Assembly (NCBI RefSeq): GCF_002024805.1
Contig: NZ_CP014337.1
Span: 124,001 to 188,000, forward strand
Reading direction: 5' to 3'
Source of the DNA: Elizabethkingia bruuniana
GTDB taxonomy: Bacteria; Bacteroidota; Bacteroidia; Flavobacteriales; Weeksellaceae
DNA length: 64,000 bases
Within the stretch, counting starts at the first letter, position 1. Every line of letters begins with the position of its first letter. Position numbers and translations under genes: made by a program. This document shows, one piece after another, positions 9,314-18,284 of this stretch. The notes beneath the pieces were generated by a model. The model was not told the origin of the DNA, made no database searches, and saw nothing but the letters and a program-made list of their open reading frames with translations.

Positions 9314-9497
9314 ATATTATGCAGTCACACTTATAGAATAAAAAAGAATTAATTTCTTATTCTGTTAATAATGTAAAATAGAACATAGCTAATTTATATT
9401 ATTTTATACTGATAGAATAAAATTCTGATAAGAGAAGATGCATGCAATTTTAAATAGGAGTATAAATATTATTGTATGAAAATATATCGAAATTGAA

Positions 9498-10451
9498 ATG
9501 AAAAATAAAAAGATATTTATTGCTGGACATAAAGGAATGGTAGGCTCTGCAATTTATCAGAGATTATTCCAGTATGGATATAAAAACCTGATTGTTAAAA
9601 GTTCTGCCGAATTGGATTTGAGAAATCGGGAGGACGTTAAAAGCTTTTTTATTAAAGAACAGCCAGAGATTGTTATAGATGCAGCAGCAAAAGTAGGTGG
9701 TATTATGGCAAACAGTACATATCCTTATCAGTTTTTAATGGATAATATACAAATACAAAATAATCTTATTGATGGAGCGCATCGTTTTAATGTTGAGAAA
9801 TTTATTTTTTTAGGCTCATCCTGTATCTATCCAAAGTTTGCAGAACAACCATTAAAAGAAGAGAGTTTATTAACCGGAGCTTTAGAGCCGACAAATGAGT
9901 GGTATGCTATTGCAAAAATAACAGGAGTCAAGGCCTGTCAGGCAATCAGAAGTCAATATGGTAAGGATTTTGTGAGCTTAATGCCAACAAATCTATACGG
10001 GACACATGATAATTTTGATTTAACAAGTTCTCATGTACTTCCGGCAATGATTCGTAAGTTTCATGATGCTAAAGAAAATAGTCATGCTCCTGTTACACTT
10101 TGGGGAACAGGAACACCATTAAGAGAATTTTTATTTGTTGATGATATGGCAGAGGCTGTATATTTTGCCTTGAATAATAAATTACCGGAATATTTATATA
10201 ATGTAGGCGTAGGTGAAGATTTGACAATTAAAGACTTGGCATTGTTAATTCAATCTATTGTAGGACATCATGGAGATATTATATGGGATGAGTCAAAACC
10301 GGATGGTACCCCTAGAAAGTTAATGGATGTATCTAAACTTAATAAATTAGGCTGGAGTTACAAGGTGGATTTAAAAGAAGGTATCAGACGTACTTATCGA
10401 TGGTTTCTTGAGAATCAGAATAGTTATAAAGAAGTTAAAATTGACAAATAA
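9498..10451 (+). CDS. fcl: GDP-L-fucose synthase (copy 1)
   Basis: This enzyme catalyses the 3,5-epimerisation and 4-reduction of GDP-4-keto-6-deoxymannose to GDP-L-fucose. The Rossmann motif GHKGMVG is at residues 10-16. The catalytic serine lies in GSSCIYP (Ser107/Ser108), and Tyr136/Lys140 are in WYAIAK. The 317-residue length is standard. It precedes gmd by 21 bases, the reverse of the pathway order. A second, longer copy is at 47936. The 184 bases upstream hold no gene, only a weak imperfect inverted repeat at about 9335-9363. Confidence 0.9.
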   Translation: MKNKKIFIAGHKGMVGSAIYQRLFQYGYKNLIVKSSAELDLRNREDVKSFFIKEQPEIVIDAAAKVGGIMANSTYPYQFLMDNIQIQNNLIDGAHRFNVEKFIFLGSSCIYPKFAEQPLKEESLLTGALEPTNEWYAIAKITGVKACQAIRSQYGKDFVSLMPTNLYGTHDNFDLTSSHVLPAMIRKFHDAKENSHAPVTLWGTGTPLREFLFVDDMAEAVYFALNNKLPEYLYNVGVGEDLTIKDLALLIQSIVGHHGDIIWDESKPDGTPRKLMDVSKLNKLGWSYKVDLKEGIRRTYRWFLENQNSYKEVKIDK

Positions 10452-10472
10452 CTTCTAAAAAATCTAATTGAT

Positions 10473-11537
10473 ATGAAAAAAGCATTAATTACAGGGGTTA
10501 CAGGACAAGATGGTTCTTATTTAGCAGAGTTGTTGTTGGAAAAGGGATATATGGTACATGGCATTAAGAGAAGAGCATCATCTTTTAATACACAGCGTAT
10601 AGATCATTTATATGTAGACCAGCATGAAGAATATATTAATTTTAAACTTCATTATGGTGATTTAACAGATTCAACAAATATTATTAGAATTATACAAGAG
10701 ATTCAACCTGATGAAATATATAACCTAGGAGCCATGTCCCATGTGAAAGTCTCCTTTGACTCCCCGGAATATGTGGTTAATGTTGATGGAATAGGAACGT
10801 TACGTATTTTGGAATTAGGGTTAGAGAAAAAAACGAGGGTATATCAGGCTTCAACCTCAGAATTATATGGAGGCCTTGCAGATAATAAAAATGAAAATGG
10901 TTTTTATGATGAGAGATCTGCATTTTATCCGCGTTCTCCTTATGGAGTAGCTAAAATTTATGGCTTTTGGATTACTAAAAATTATCGTGAGGCCTATAAT
11001 ATGTATGCGTGTAATGGTATTTTGTTTAATCATGAATCGCCTAGAAGAGGTGAAACTTTTGTAACCAGAAAAATTACTATGGCAGTTGCCAACATTGCAA
11101 AGGGAAAACAAGATTGTTTGTATTTGGGGAATCTTAATGCTCAAAGAGATTGGTGGGGACATGCAAAAGATTATGTAGAAGCTATTTGGCTTATGTTACA
11201 ACAAGAACAAGCGGAGGACTTTGTGATAGCTACCGGGAAAACTACTACTGTAAGGGACTTTGTTCGTAAAGCATTTCTGGAATGTGGTATTGAATTAGGA
11301 TTTGAAGGAAAAGAAGAATATGAAATTGCTAAAGTTATAAAATGTACTCATCCCGATTATCAGTTGGCTATAGGCAGAGTTGTGGTTAAAGTTGACGCTA
11401 ACTATTATAGACCAACAGAAGTAGATTTATTAATTGGTGATCCGTCCAGAGCATTTCAAAAACTTGGATGGCAGGCTAAATACACTTTAGATGGACTAAT
11501 CGGGGAGATGGTAGTAAATGATTTAAAATTAGTGTAA
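10473..11537 (+). CDS. gmd: GDP-mannose 4,6-dehydratase (copy 1, with an extra Trp in a conserved motif)
   Basis: This enzyme converts GDP-mannose to GDP-4-keto-6-deoxymannose for the adjacent fcl. The NADP-binding motif [10 protein letters not shown] is at residues 7-16, and PRSPYGVAK holds the catalytic Tyr/Lys. The highly conserved [10 protein letters not shown] motif reads [11 protein letters not shown] here because TGG is doubled at 11151-11156, adding Trp228. The SELYGG loop is longer than in copy 2 at 46871, which I believe is a known Bacteroidetes variant. The reading frame is otherwise intact at 354 residues. The extra residue may be tolerated, may impair activity, or may be an assembly error. 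Confidence 0.88.
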   Translation: MKKALITGVTGQDGSYLAELLLEKGYMVHGIKRRASSFNTQRIDHLYVDQHEEYINFKLHYGDLTDSTNIIRIIQEIQPDEIYNLGAMSHVKVSFDSPEYVVNVDGIGTLRILELGLEKKTRVYQASTSELYGGLADNKNENGFYDERSAFYPRSPYGVAKIYGFWITKNYREAYNMYACNGILFNHESPRRGETFVTRKITMAVANIAKGKQDCLYLGNLNAQRDWWGHAKDYVEAIWLMLQQEQAEDFVIATGKTTTVRDFVRKAFLECGIELGFEGKEEYEIAKVIKCTHPDYQLAIGRVVVKVDANYYRPTEVDLLIGDPSRAFQKLGWQAKYTLDGLIGEMVVNDLKLV

Positions 11538-11557
11538 ATAATAATCATTATTTTAAA

Positions 11558-12418
11558 ATGAATAACATGGAAGATAATAGGCAAAATAAATGGACCGAAA
11601 TAATTGAGCCTCAATCTAATTTATTGGATCTTAATTTAAAAGAAGTATGGCGTTATAGAGATTTACTACTGCTTTTAGTTAAAAGAGATTTTGTAACTTA
11701 TTTTAAACAAACAATATTAGGTCCCATATGGTTTTTTATTAATCCAATTCTTACAACTGTTATTTACACACTTGTTTTTGGTAATATAGCCGGAATTTCG
11801 ACAAATGGTGCACCAAAAATAGCATTCTATTTATCGGGTGTGGTTATGTGGAATTATTTTTCAACAAGCTTAACCCAAATATCAACTGTATTTACAGTGA
11901 ATGCTCCTATCTTTGGTAAAGTCTATTTTCCAAGATTAATTATGCCATTATCTAGTGTTGTTTCTAATCTAATGCAATTTGGAATACAGTTTTTACTTTT
12001 TGTAATAATTGTAATTTATTATACATATCAAGGGCAGTTACATCCTAATATTTTTGTTTTGATTACTCCTCTTTTAATCATGTTGATGGCAGCATTTGCA
12101 TTGGGAGTTGGAATGATTTTTTCCAGTATGACAACCAAATACAAAGATATGACTATGTTGTTAACTTTTGGAGTACAGCTGTTTATGTATGCAACACCGA
12201 TAATTTACCCACTGTCAAGTATTAATAATAAGTATAAGTACCTTGTAGAATTGAATCCTTTAACATCAATTATTGAAAATTTCAGGTATGCATTTTTAGG
12301 CATAGGGAACCCTAATGTTGAAATGTTAGGTTACTCCTTTATTGTAATAAGTATATTTTTGGTTATAGGAGCAATTGTATTCAACCGTGTGCAGAAAGGA
12401 TTTATGGATACAATTTAA
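11558..12418 (+). CDS. wzm: ABC-2 type polysaccharide exporter, permease subunit Wzm
   Basis: An inner-membrane permease of 286 residues with about six hydrophobic segments, first near residues 60-85. The conserved cytoplasmic N-terminal region (RDLLLLLVKRDFVTYFKQT) precedes GPIWFFINP, typical of the Wzm/TagG group. It pairs with the ATPase Wzt that starts 17 bases downstream, forming the exporter that moves a finished undecaprenyl-linked polymer across the inner membrane. An older broken homologue lies at 3352. Confidence 0.9.
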   Translation: MNNMEDNRQNKWTEIIEPQSNLLDLNLKEVWRYRDLLLLLVKRDFVTYFKQTILGPIWFFINPILTTVIYTLVFGNIAGISTNGAPKIAFYLSGVVMWNYFSTSLTQISTVFTVNAPIFGKVYFPRLIMPLSSVVSNLMQFGIQFLLFVIIVIYYTYQGQLHPNIFVLITPLLIMLMAAFALGVGMIFSSMTTKYKDMTMLLTFGVQLFMYATPIIYPLSSINNKYKYLVELNPLTSIIENFRYAFLGIGNPNVEMLGYSFIVISIFLVIGAIVFNRVQKGFMDTI

Positions 12419-12435
12419 TTTTAGCATAAAGATAG

Positions 12436-13671
12436 ATGAAAGATATAGCACTAGAAGTAGAGAATTTATCCAAACAGTACAGATTAGGGCAGGTTGGTAC
12501 CGGAACATTAACCCATGATTTAAACAGATGGTGGTATAAGATTAGAGGTAAAAAAGATCCCTATCTGACAGTTGGTGAAGTTAATGACCGTACAACATCT
12601 GGAGAATCAGATTATGTTTGGGCTCTTCAGGATGTTAATTTTAAAATTGAGCAAGGTGATGCTGTCGGTATTATTGGTCGTAACGGTGCTGGTAAATCGA
12701 CATTGTTGAAATTACTTTCAAAAGTTACTAAACCCACAACCGGAAGTATAAAAGTAAAAGGTAGAATAGCATCTCTATTAGAAGTTGGAACGGGGTTTCA
12801 TCCTGAGATGACCGGTAGAGAGAATATCTTTCTAAACGGAGCTATTCTGGGAATGACAAGAAAAGAGATAAAATCTAAATTTGATGAAATTGTTGATTTT
12901 GCAGGTATAGAACGTTATATAGATACACCTGTGAAACGTTATTCTTCAGGAATGTATGTGAGGTTAGCTTTTGCAGTAGCTGCATATCTGGAATCCGAAA
13001 TATTGATTGTTGATGAAGTTTTAGCCGTAGGAGATGCCGAGTTCCAAAAAAAATGCTTAGGGAAAATGGGTGATGTAAGTAAAGGTGAAGGAAGAACAGT
13101 TCTTTTTGTAAGTCATAATATGGCGTCTGTTAAACAATTGTGTAATACAGGAATACTGATGTCTAATGGTACAGTTATTAATCATGGATATATTAATCCA
13201 ATTTTGGATCAATATGTGAAATTTGATTCCAAAACAATATTAGACTTTGAATACATAGAAAACCTCTCTAAAAAAGCACAGATTATAGATGTGAAATTAT
13301 TCAATAATAATAAAAAAAATGCAACTGAATTTAATCATCGAGAAGATATAAATATTATGATTAAAATTATCTCTAGAAGTTCTAATAATGCAAGATTAAA
13401 TATTGCAATTATGGATCAATATGATCGTGTACTTTTTATTAATAGAATGGAATTAAAACAAAATATTAACGTATTTGAAGGCGTTTTGAAAGGAAATACA
13501 ATGGTACCAGGTAGTTATAAAATTTCTGTTGCTGTAGATAATCCCGGAGTGGAATTATATGATATTATAAAAAATGGGTTGAAGTTTGAAGTTATTGATA
13601 CGGGAAATAACTTAAGTTTAAATGGGGACATTGACAATGGGATTATTATATCACCTTTAATATGGAAATAA
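12436..13671 (+). CDS. wzt: ABC polysaccharide exporter ATPase Wzt with C-terminal binding domain
   Basis: The first 250 or so residues are a polysaccharide-type ABC ATPase: Walker A GRNGAGKST at residues 81-89, signature YSSGM at 169-173, Walker B ILIVDE at 189-194 and the switch His in VSHN near residue 229. An insertion at about residues 25-60 is common in Wzt. The remaining 160 or so residues are a beta-rich extension. In E. coli O8/O9a-type systems such a domain binds the modified non-reducing end of the chain before export. Full length is 411 residues, so the domain appears complete. It predicts that a chain-capping modification exists in this locus. Confidence 0.9.
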   Translation: MKDIALEVENLSKQYRLGQVGTGTLTHDLNRWWYKIRGKKDPYLTVGEVNDRTTSGESDYVWALQDVNFKIEQGDAVGIIGRNGAGKSTLLKLLSKVTKPTTGSIKVKGRIASLLEVGTGFHPEMTGRENIFLNGAILGMTRKEIKSKFDEIVDFAGIERYIDTPVKRYSSGMYVRLAFAVAAYLESEILIVDEVLAVGDAEFQKKCLGKMGDVSKGEGRTVLFVSHNMASVKQLCNTGILMSNGTVINHGYINPILDQYVKFDSKTILDFEYIENLSKKAQIIDVKLFNNNKKNATEFNHREDINIMIKIISRSSNNARLNIAIMDQYDRVLFINRMELKQNINVFEGVLKGNTMVPGSYKISVAVDNPGVELYDIIKNGLKFEVIDTGNNLSLNGDIDNGIIISPLIWK

Positions 13672-13675
13672 ACTG

Positions 13676-14980
13676 ATGAACCTAAAACATAAGAAAATAC
13701 TTATTCTTTCAACAGGAGATGTGAATGGTGCATATGAGGCAATGTATAAAATTGCTTGTATTCTGAAATCTATGAATCATGATGTAGTCTTATGTGTTAA
13801 AAATAAAACAAAGACTGATGATTTTATTATAGAATATAATAATACTAAAACTGTTAGTAGGATTAGGAGAATATTTTTTCATACTATACAATCTATTTTA
13901 TATAAAGTAAAGTTAAAACAAGTTTTACTTATAGATAGTAAATATGGTTTTTTCAGTAAAGATGAGAAATCTGAAAATATTAATGCTGATCATTTAATAA
14001 AAAAAATTGGATTTATTCCTGAGTTTATATTTACTGGAATGACAATTGACTTTTTAAATAGTACTGATTTATTGAATATATATAATAAAACTGGTGCTGA
14101 AGTATACAATATAACAGTTGATATGAATCATTTCACAGGAGGTTGTCATTTTTCATGGGGATGTGAGGGGTATATTTATGGCTGTTCAGATACTTGTCCT
14201 GCAATTCTTAATGAAGATCAAAAACTATTAGCAAAACAAAATTTTGATATTAAATATAAAAATGCACAAAAAGCAAATTTTAAGGTTATTGCTGGTTCTG
14301 GATTAACCTTAGAACAAGCTGAAATGTCGAAGATATATAAAAATCAGGATATAATATATAATGTAAATAGTTTGATCGATACAGAATTGTTATCTCCAAG
14401 AAATCGTAAAGTAGCAAAACAGATTTTTAATTTTGAAAAAGATAAGTTTTATATTTTATCGGGTGCTCAAAATATGAACGATTTGCGTAAAGGGTTTAAA
14501 TATTTATTGGAGGCCTTATCTATTTTAGAAGCCACCATACGTTCTGAGGATTTAGAAAAAATAGTTATAGTAGTTGTTTCAAATGAGGTATCAAACGAAT
14601 TTGAAAAATTGAAATTTAAGAAACATAAAATTAATTATATTAAAGATTATAGGTTACTTTCTTTATTGTATCAAGCAACTGATTTATATGTTAATTCATC
14701 TATTGAAGATTCTGGTCCTATGATGGTTTCTGAAGCGCTGGCATGTGGTACTCCAGTAGTTGGATTTGATACTGGAGTAATTACCAATATGGTCATTGAT
14801 GATTATAATGGATATAAAATTCCAATGGCTAACAGTCATAAATTAGCAGAAGGTATTTTAAAAATTTTAAAACTTAATACTGAACAATATCAAATGTTTT
14901 CTGATAATGCTGTTAAACAAGTAAAAGAGTATTCATCTTTTGAATATGCAAAGGAGATATTTAGTAAAATACTTAATTAA
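13676..14980 (+). CDS. GT4-type glycosyltransferase
   Basis: A GT-B fold transferase of 434 residues. The C-terminal Rossmann half has the GT4 features: LRKGF..LLEAL near residue 265 and the E-x7-E-type motif in SIEDSGPMMVSEALACGTPVV near residue 340, followed by a GFDTG turn. The N-terminal half is unusual in holding several Cys residues (GGCHFSWGCEGYIYGCSDTC around residue 160), a pattern seen in some Bacteroidetes GT4 enzymes. It starts five bases after wzt. Donor sugar unknown. Confidence 0.8.
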   Translation: MNLKHKKILILSTGDVNGAYEAMYKIACILKSMNHDVVLCVKNKTKTDDFIIEYNNTKTVSRIRRIFFHTIQSILYKVKLKQVLLIDSKYGFFSKDEKSENINADHLIKKIGFIPEFIFTGMTIDFLNSTDLLNIYNKTGAEVYNITVDMNHFTGGCHFSWGCEGYIYGCSDTCPAILNEDQKLLAKQNFDIKYKNAQKANFKVIAGSGLTLEQAEMSKIYKNQDIIYNVNSLIDTELLSPRNRKVAKQIFNFEKDKFYILSGAQNMNDLRKGFKYLLEALSILEATIRSEDLEKIVIVVVSNEVSNEFEKLKFKKHKINYIKDYRLLSLLYQATDLYVNSSIEDSGPMMVSEALACGTPVVGFDTGVITNMVIDDYNGYKIPMANSHKLAEGILKILKLNTEQYQMFSDNAVKQVKEYSSFEYAKEIFSKILN

Positions 14981-14998
14981 TTTATAAAAAATAACTTT

Positions 14999-15697
14999 AT
15001 GAAAGTTGCAATTTCTCAATCAAACTATATTCCATGGAGGGGCTATTTTGATATGATATCCTCTGTGGACTATTTTATTTTATATGATAGTGTTCAGTAT
15101 ACAAAAGGAGATTGGAGAAATCGAAATGTTATTAAAACAGCTCAAGGAGGGGAATGGATTACTATTCCTGTTGAAAATTATTCATTAACACAACTAATAG
15201 ATGAAACTTGTATAAGCAGAATTAAAAATAAATGGAATATAAAACATTTAAAGATATTAAAACAGAACTATTCAAAATCGAAGTATTTCAAAAGTGTTTT
15301 CCCTTGGTTAGAGGATATTTATTTAAATAAAATAAATGGACTAAGTAAACTAACAGATATTAATGAAATTTTGATAAAAGAAATTTGTGATTATTTAAAT
15401 ATAAAAACGAAAATTTTAAGAGACCGAGATTTACTTATTGAAGGTGATCGAAATTCTAAATTAATAAATATATGTAAACAACTTGATGCTAACGTCTATT
15501 TATCAGGACCTGCCGCTAAAATATATGTAGACGAGGAATTGTTTTCAAGGAATGGGATAGAAGTAGAATGGATGAATTACAACGGATATAAAGAGTACAA
15601 TCAATTATACGGAGCATTTTTACCAAGTGTAACTATTCTTGATTTATTATTTAATATGGGAGAGTGTTCAAAAGAATTTTTTTCAATAAAAGACTAA
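14999..15697 (+). CDS. WbqC-like family protein
   Basis: A 232-residue soluble protein that opens with MKVAISQSNYIPWRGYF, a hallmark of the WbqC-like family. YDSVQYTKGDWRNRN follows near residue 30, and SGPAAKIY near residue 165. The family is frequent in O-antigen and capsule loci beside sugar aminotransferases and formyl- or acyltransferases. Its biochemical activity is not established as far as I know. Here it precedes a formyltransferase and a WecE-like aminotransferase, so a role in finishing an N-acylated 4-amino sugar is reasonable inference. Confidence 0.85.
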   Translation: MKVAISQSNYIPWRGYFDMISSVDYFILYDSVQYTKGDWRNRNVIKTAQGGEWITIPVENYSLTQLIDETCISRIKNKWNIKHLKILKQNYSKSKYFKSVFPWLEDIYLNKINGLSKLTDINEILIKEICDYLNIKTKILRDRDLLIEGDRNSKLINICKQLDANVYLSGPAAKIYVDEELFSRNGIEVEWMNYNGYKEYNQLYGAFLPSVTILDLLFNMGECSKEFFSIKD

Positions 15698-15699
15698 TA

Positions 15700-16368
15700 A
15701 TGAGAATTGTTTTTTTAGTTTCAGGAGGCGGGGGGACACTTATATTTATAAGTGAAATGATTAGATTACTAAAATTGCCAATAAAAATTGTAGCAGTTAT
15801 AGGTGATAGAGATTGTAATGCTTTAAATTATGCCCAGGAAAATAGTATATTCTCAGATATAATTAGATATAATAGAGAAAATAACATTGATTTAAAAAAT
15901 AAACTTTTAGAAATAGATCCCGATATTATTGTGACAAATTTTCATAAAGTGATTGATGCTGAAATTGTAAATTTATTTCAGCCAAAATTAATAAACTTAC
16001 ATTACTCTCTATTGCCGAGTTTTGGAGGTCTTATCGGAATGAAAACCGTAGAGGCAGCTAAAAAAAGAAATTCAAAACTTATTGGAACCACGACACATCT
16101 TGTTGATGAGATTGTAGACAATGGTAAAATTTTAGCTCAAAGTTGTATTTCAGTTGATTGGGAAAAAGATAATCAAATAGAAGATTTAATCTTTAAATCA
16201 GGATGTTTATGTCTATTGAATACTCTATTGCTAAGCTATGGGATACCTGAAAAAGGAGTATATTCTATAACATTAAATGATAAAGACATAATATTTTCAC
16301 CATCATTAAGTTTTGATACATCGAAACTTAATGATGAATTTTGGAACAAAATAAAACAATTAGCATGA
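15700..16368 (+). CDS. PurN/Fmt-like formyltransferase, probable sugar N-formyltransferase
   Basis: The fold is the formyltetrahydrofolate-dependent formyltransferase domain. Asn99 and His101 in INLHYSLLP, and an Asp in LVDEIVDNG (136 or 140), match the N-H-D catalytic set of PurN. The first strand ends in a glycine-rich turn (SGGGGT). Starting at the ATG at 15700, two bases after the WbqC stop, gives 222 residues; an in-frame upstream start would add a non-homologous stretch. The stop overlaps the aminotransferase start (ATGA). The likely job is formylating the amine made by that enzyme. A purine biosynthetic role is unlikely in this setting. Confidence 0.8.
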   Translation: MRIVFLVSGGGGTLIFISEMIRLLKLPIKIVAVIGDRDCNALNYAQENSIFSDIIRYNRENNIDLKNKLLEIDPDIIVTNFHKVIDAEIVNLFQPKLINLHYSLLPSFGGLIGMKTVEAAKKRNSKLIGTTTHLVDEIVDNGKILAQSCISVDWEKDNQIEDLIFKSGCLCLLNTLLLSYGIPEKGVYSITLNDKDIIFSPSLSFDTSKLNDEFWNKIKQLA

Positions 16369-17510
16369 TACCATTTAACAAACCTTTTATTATAGGTGAT
16401 GAATTAAAATATATCCAAGAAGCAGTACAAAGTGGAAAGATTTCCGGTGATGGTATTTTTACTAAAAAGTGTCAGGAATATTTTGAGAAAAAATATAATT
16501 TCCCTAAAGTACTGATGACAACGTCTTGTACTGATGCATTAGAAATGGCCGCTATTCTGTGTGATATTAAGCCCGGAGATGAAGTAATAGTACCGAGTTA
16601 TACATTTGTTTCATCGGCGAATGCATTTGCGCTTAGGGGAGCAAAAATTGTTTTTGTAGATTCTTGTCATGACCATCCAAATATAGACCCTTTAGAAATT
16701 GAAAAACATATAACTCCAAAAACTAAAGTAATTGTACCAGTACATTATGCGGGAGTAGCATGTGATATGGAAACAATTATGAAGTTAGCTAACCAATATA
16801 AGTTATATGTTGTAGAGGATGCTGCACAAGCAATAGACAGTTATTATACTTTTTCAGATGGTACAAAAAAAGCTTTGGGTGCTATAGGTCATTTTGCTGC
16901 TTTTTCATTTCATGAAACTAAAAATATTATTGCAGGAGAAGGGGGAATGTTAGTTATTAATGATGAAAAATATTTTGATCGTGCAGAAATTATAAGAGAA
17001 AAAGGAACAAATCGTTCTGCATTCTTCCGTGGTGAGGTCAATAAATATGGCTGGGTCGACCTTGGTTCATCATTTCTACCATCTGAAATTATTTCTGCAT
17101 TTTTATATGCACAAATTGAGAATATAGATAAAATACAAAGAAAGAGAGTGACAATATGGAATGTTTATAATGATGGATTGAGGCAATTAGCAGAAAAAGG
17201 TTATATCCAATTACCAAAAATATTTGATTATGCAACTAATAATGCTCATATGTTTTATATTGTTTGTCGTGATCTAGAAGAAAGGACAAAATTAATACAA
17301 TACATGAAATCAAAAGATATTCATCCTGTATTTCATTATTTAAGTTTGAATAAAAGTGACTTTTTTTTAGCGAATAATCCACAGATAGATATCCCCAATT
17401 CTGATCATTTCACAGATTGCTTATTAAGATTACCATTTTATTATGAACTTAGTACTACAGATCAAGATATGATAATTTCTACAATGTTTGATTTTTATAA
17501 AATAAACTAA
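16365..17510 (+). CDS. WecE/VioA-like DegT sugar 4-aminotransferase
   Basis: A PLP aminotransferase of 381 residues from the ATG at 16365. The MIPFNKP N terminus and TSCTDALEM are typical of WecE-type enzymes, which aminate dTDP-4-keto-6-deoxyglucose. The PLP lysine is Lys186 in FSFHETKN and the cofactor Asp is Asp152 in VEDAAQA. The preceding formyltransferase overlaps it by four bases. Together they would yield a formylated 4-amino-4,6-dideoxyhexose. Whether the product is the gluco or galacto form is not visible. Confidence 0.85.
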   Translation: MIPFNKPFIIGDELKYIQEAVQSGKISGDGIFTKKCQEYFEKKYNFPKVLMTTSCTDALEMAAILCDIKPGDEVIVPSYTFVSSANAFALRGAKIVFVDSCHDHPNIDPLEIEKHITPKTKVIVPVHYAGVACDMETIMKLANQYKLYVVEDAAQAIDSYYTFSDGTKKALGAIGHFAAFSFHETKNIIAGEGGMLVINDEKYFDRAEIIREKGTNRSAFFRGEVNKYGWVDLGSSFLPSEIISAFLYAQIENIDKIQRKRVTIWNVYNDGLRQLAEKGYIQLPKIFDYATNNAHMFYIVCRDLEERTKLIQYMKSKDIHPVFHYLSLNKSDFFLANNPQIDIPNSDHFTDCLLRLPFYYELSTTDQDMIISTMFDFYKIN

Positions 17511-17539
17511 TTTATACTGTATTATAAGTAGTATAATTA

Positions 17540-17647
17540 ATGAATCATTTATATCATGATTTTAAAGAATTATTTTTTCAGGATGGCTATAAATATATTG
17601 ATAAAATATTGTATAATTATATAATCTGTAATAAAAAACAAAGATGA
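17540..17647 (+). CDS. Possible small ORF or gene remnant, 35 residues
   Basis: A 35-codon frame runs from an ATG at 17540 to a TGA that overlaps the acetyltransferase ATG at 17644 in an ATGA junction. The peptide is mixed and charged, not low-complexity: it begins MNHLYHDFKELFFQDG and ends NKKQR. It fills most of the 133-base gap after the aminotransferase. It may be the tail of a deleted gene, a coupling leader, or chance in AT-rich DNA. I recognise no family. Confidence 0.25.
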   Translation: MNHLYHDFKELFFQDGYKYIDKILYNYIICNKKQR

Positions 17648-18255
17648 TTTTTGATTTGAAATATAGTGTGAAAAAAATTCTATATAAGATTGTTAATACA
17701 TCAATTAAATACTCTCGTCAAGTAGAGCTAAATATCATTATTAATAAGCTGAAAAGAAGAGGAGAGAATATAAGATTGGAGTTACCTATAAAATATTACG
17801 GATTGGAGTATGTAAGTATAGGTGATAATTTTTCTGCATTAGACAACTTTAGAATTGAAGCAATAAATGCTTATGAAAATGAAGTTTATACTCCAGAAAT
17901 AATTATCGGTAATAATGTTATAATCCAACAATTTTGTCATATAGGTGCGATTAACAGAGTCGTCATTGAAGATAATGTTTTAATAGCGAGCAGAGTCTTT
18001 ATTACAGATCATTTTCATGGAAATACAAATAATCTATCTGATTTTAAACTTCCTCCAATAAAAAGAAAATTGTATAGTAAAGGAGATGTTATAATCAAAA
18101 AGAATGTATGGATTGGTGAGGGAGTTGTGATTCTACCTGGAGTTGTTATAGGCGAAAATGCTATTATTGGAAGTAACTCTGTAATAACAAAAGATATTCC
18201 TGCGAATACAATAGTTGGAGGAGTTCCTGCTAGGATAATAAAACAACTAATATAA
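17644..18255 (+). CDS. Left-handed beta-helix (hexapeptide) acyltransferase, WbbJ/maa-like
   Basis: A 203-residue acetyltransferase. The first 65 residues are basic and partly amphipathic. From about residue 80 to the end the protein is built of hexapeptide turns (IIGNNV, VVIEDNV, VIIKKNVWIGEGVVILPG, VIGENAIIGSNS), and it finishes with the family-typical GGVPARII. The putative catalytic His lies in ITDHFHG near residue 122. It should transfer acetyl or another acyl group from a CoA donor to a sugar OH or amine. The acceptor may be the amino sugar of this block, but that is inference. Confidence 0.83.
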   Translation: MIFDLKYSVKKILYKIVNTSIKYSRQVELNIIINKLKRRGENIRLELPIKYYGLEYVSIGDNFSALDNFRIEAINAYENEVYTPEIIIGNNVIIQQFCHIGAINRVVIEDNVLIASRVFITDHFHGNTNNLSDFKLPPIKRKLYSKGDVIIKKNVWIGEGVVILPGVVIGENAIIGSNSVITKDIPANTIVGGVPARIIKQLI

Positions 18256-18284
18256 ATATAATTTATTGAAAATATTTAATTATT

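Noticed and set aside
9335-9363. Inverted repeat as a terminator before fcl copy 1
   Set aside because: The pairing needs a four-base bulge and there is no T run.
15664-15699. Upstream start for the formyltransferase
   Set aside because: The extra 12 residues lie inside the WbqC gene and precede a well-placed ATG that starts directly with the first strand of the fold.
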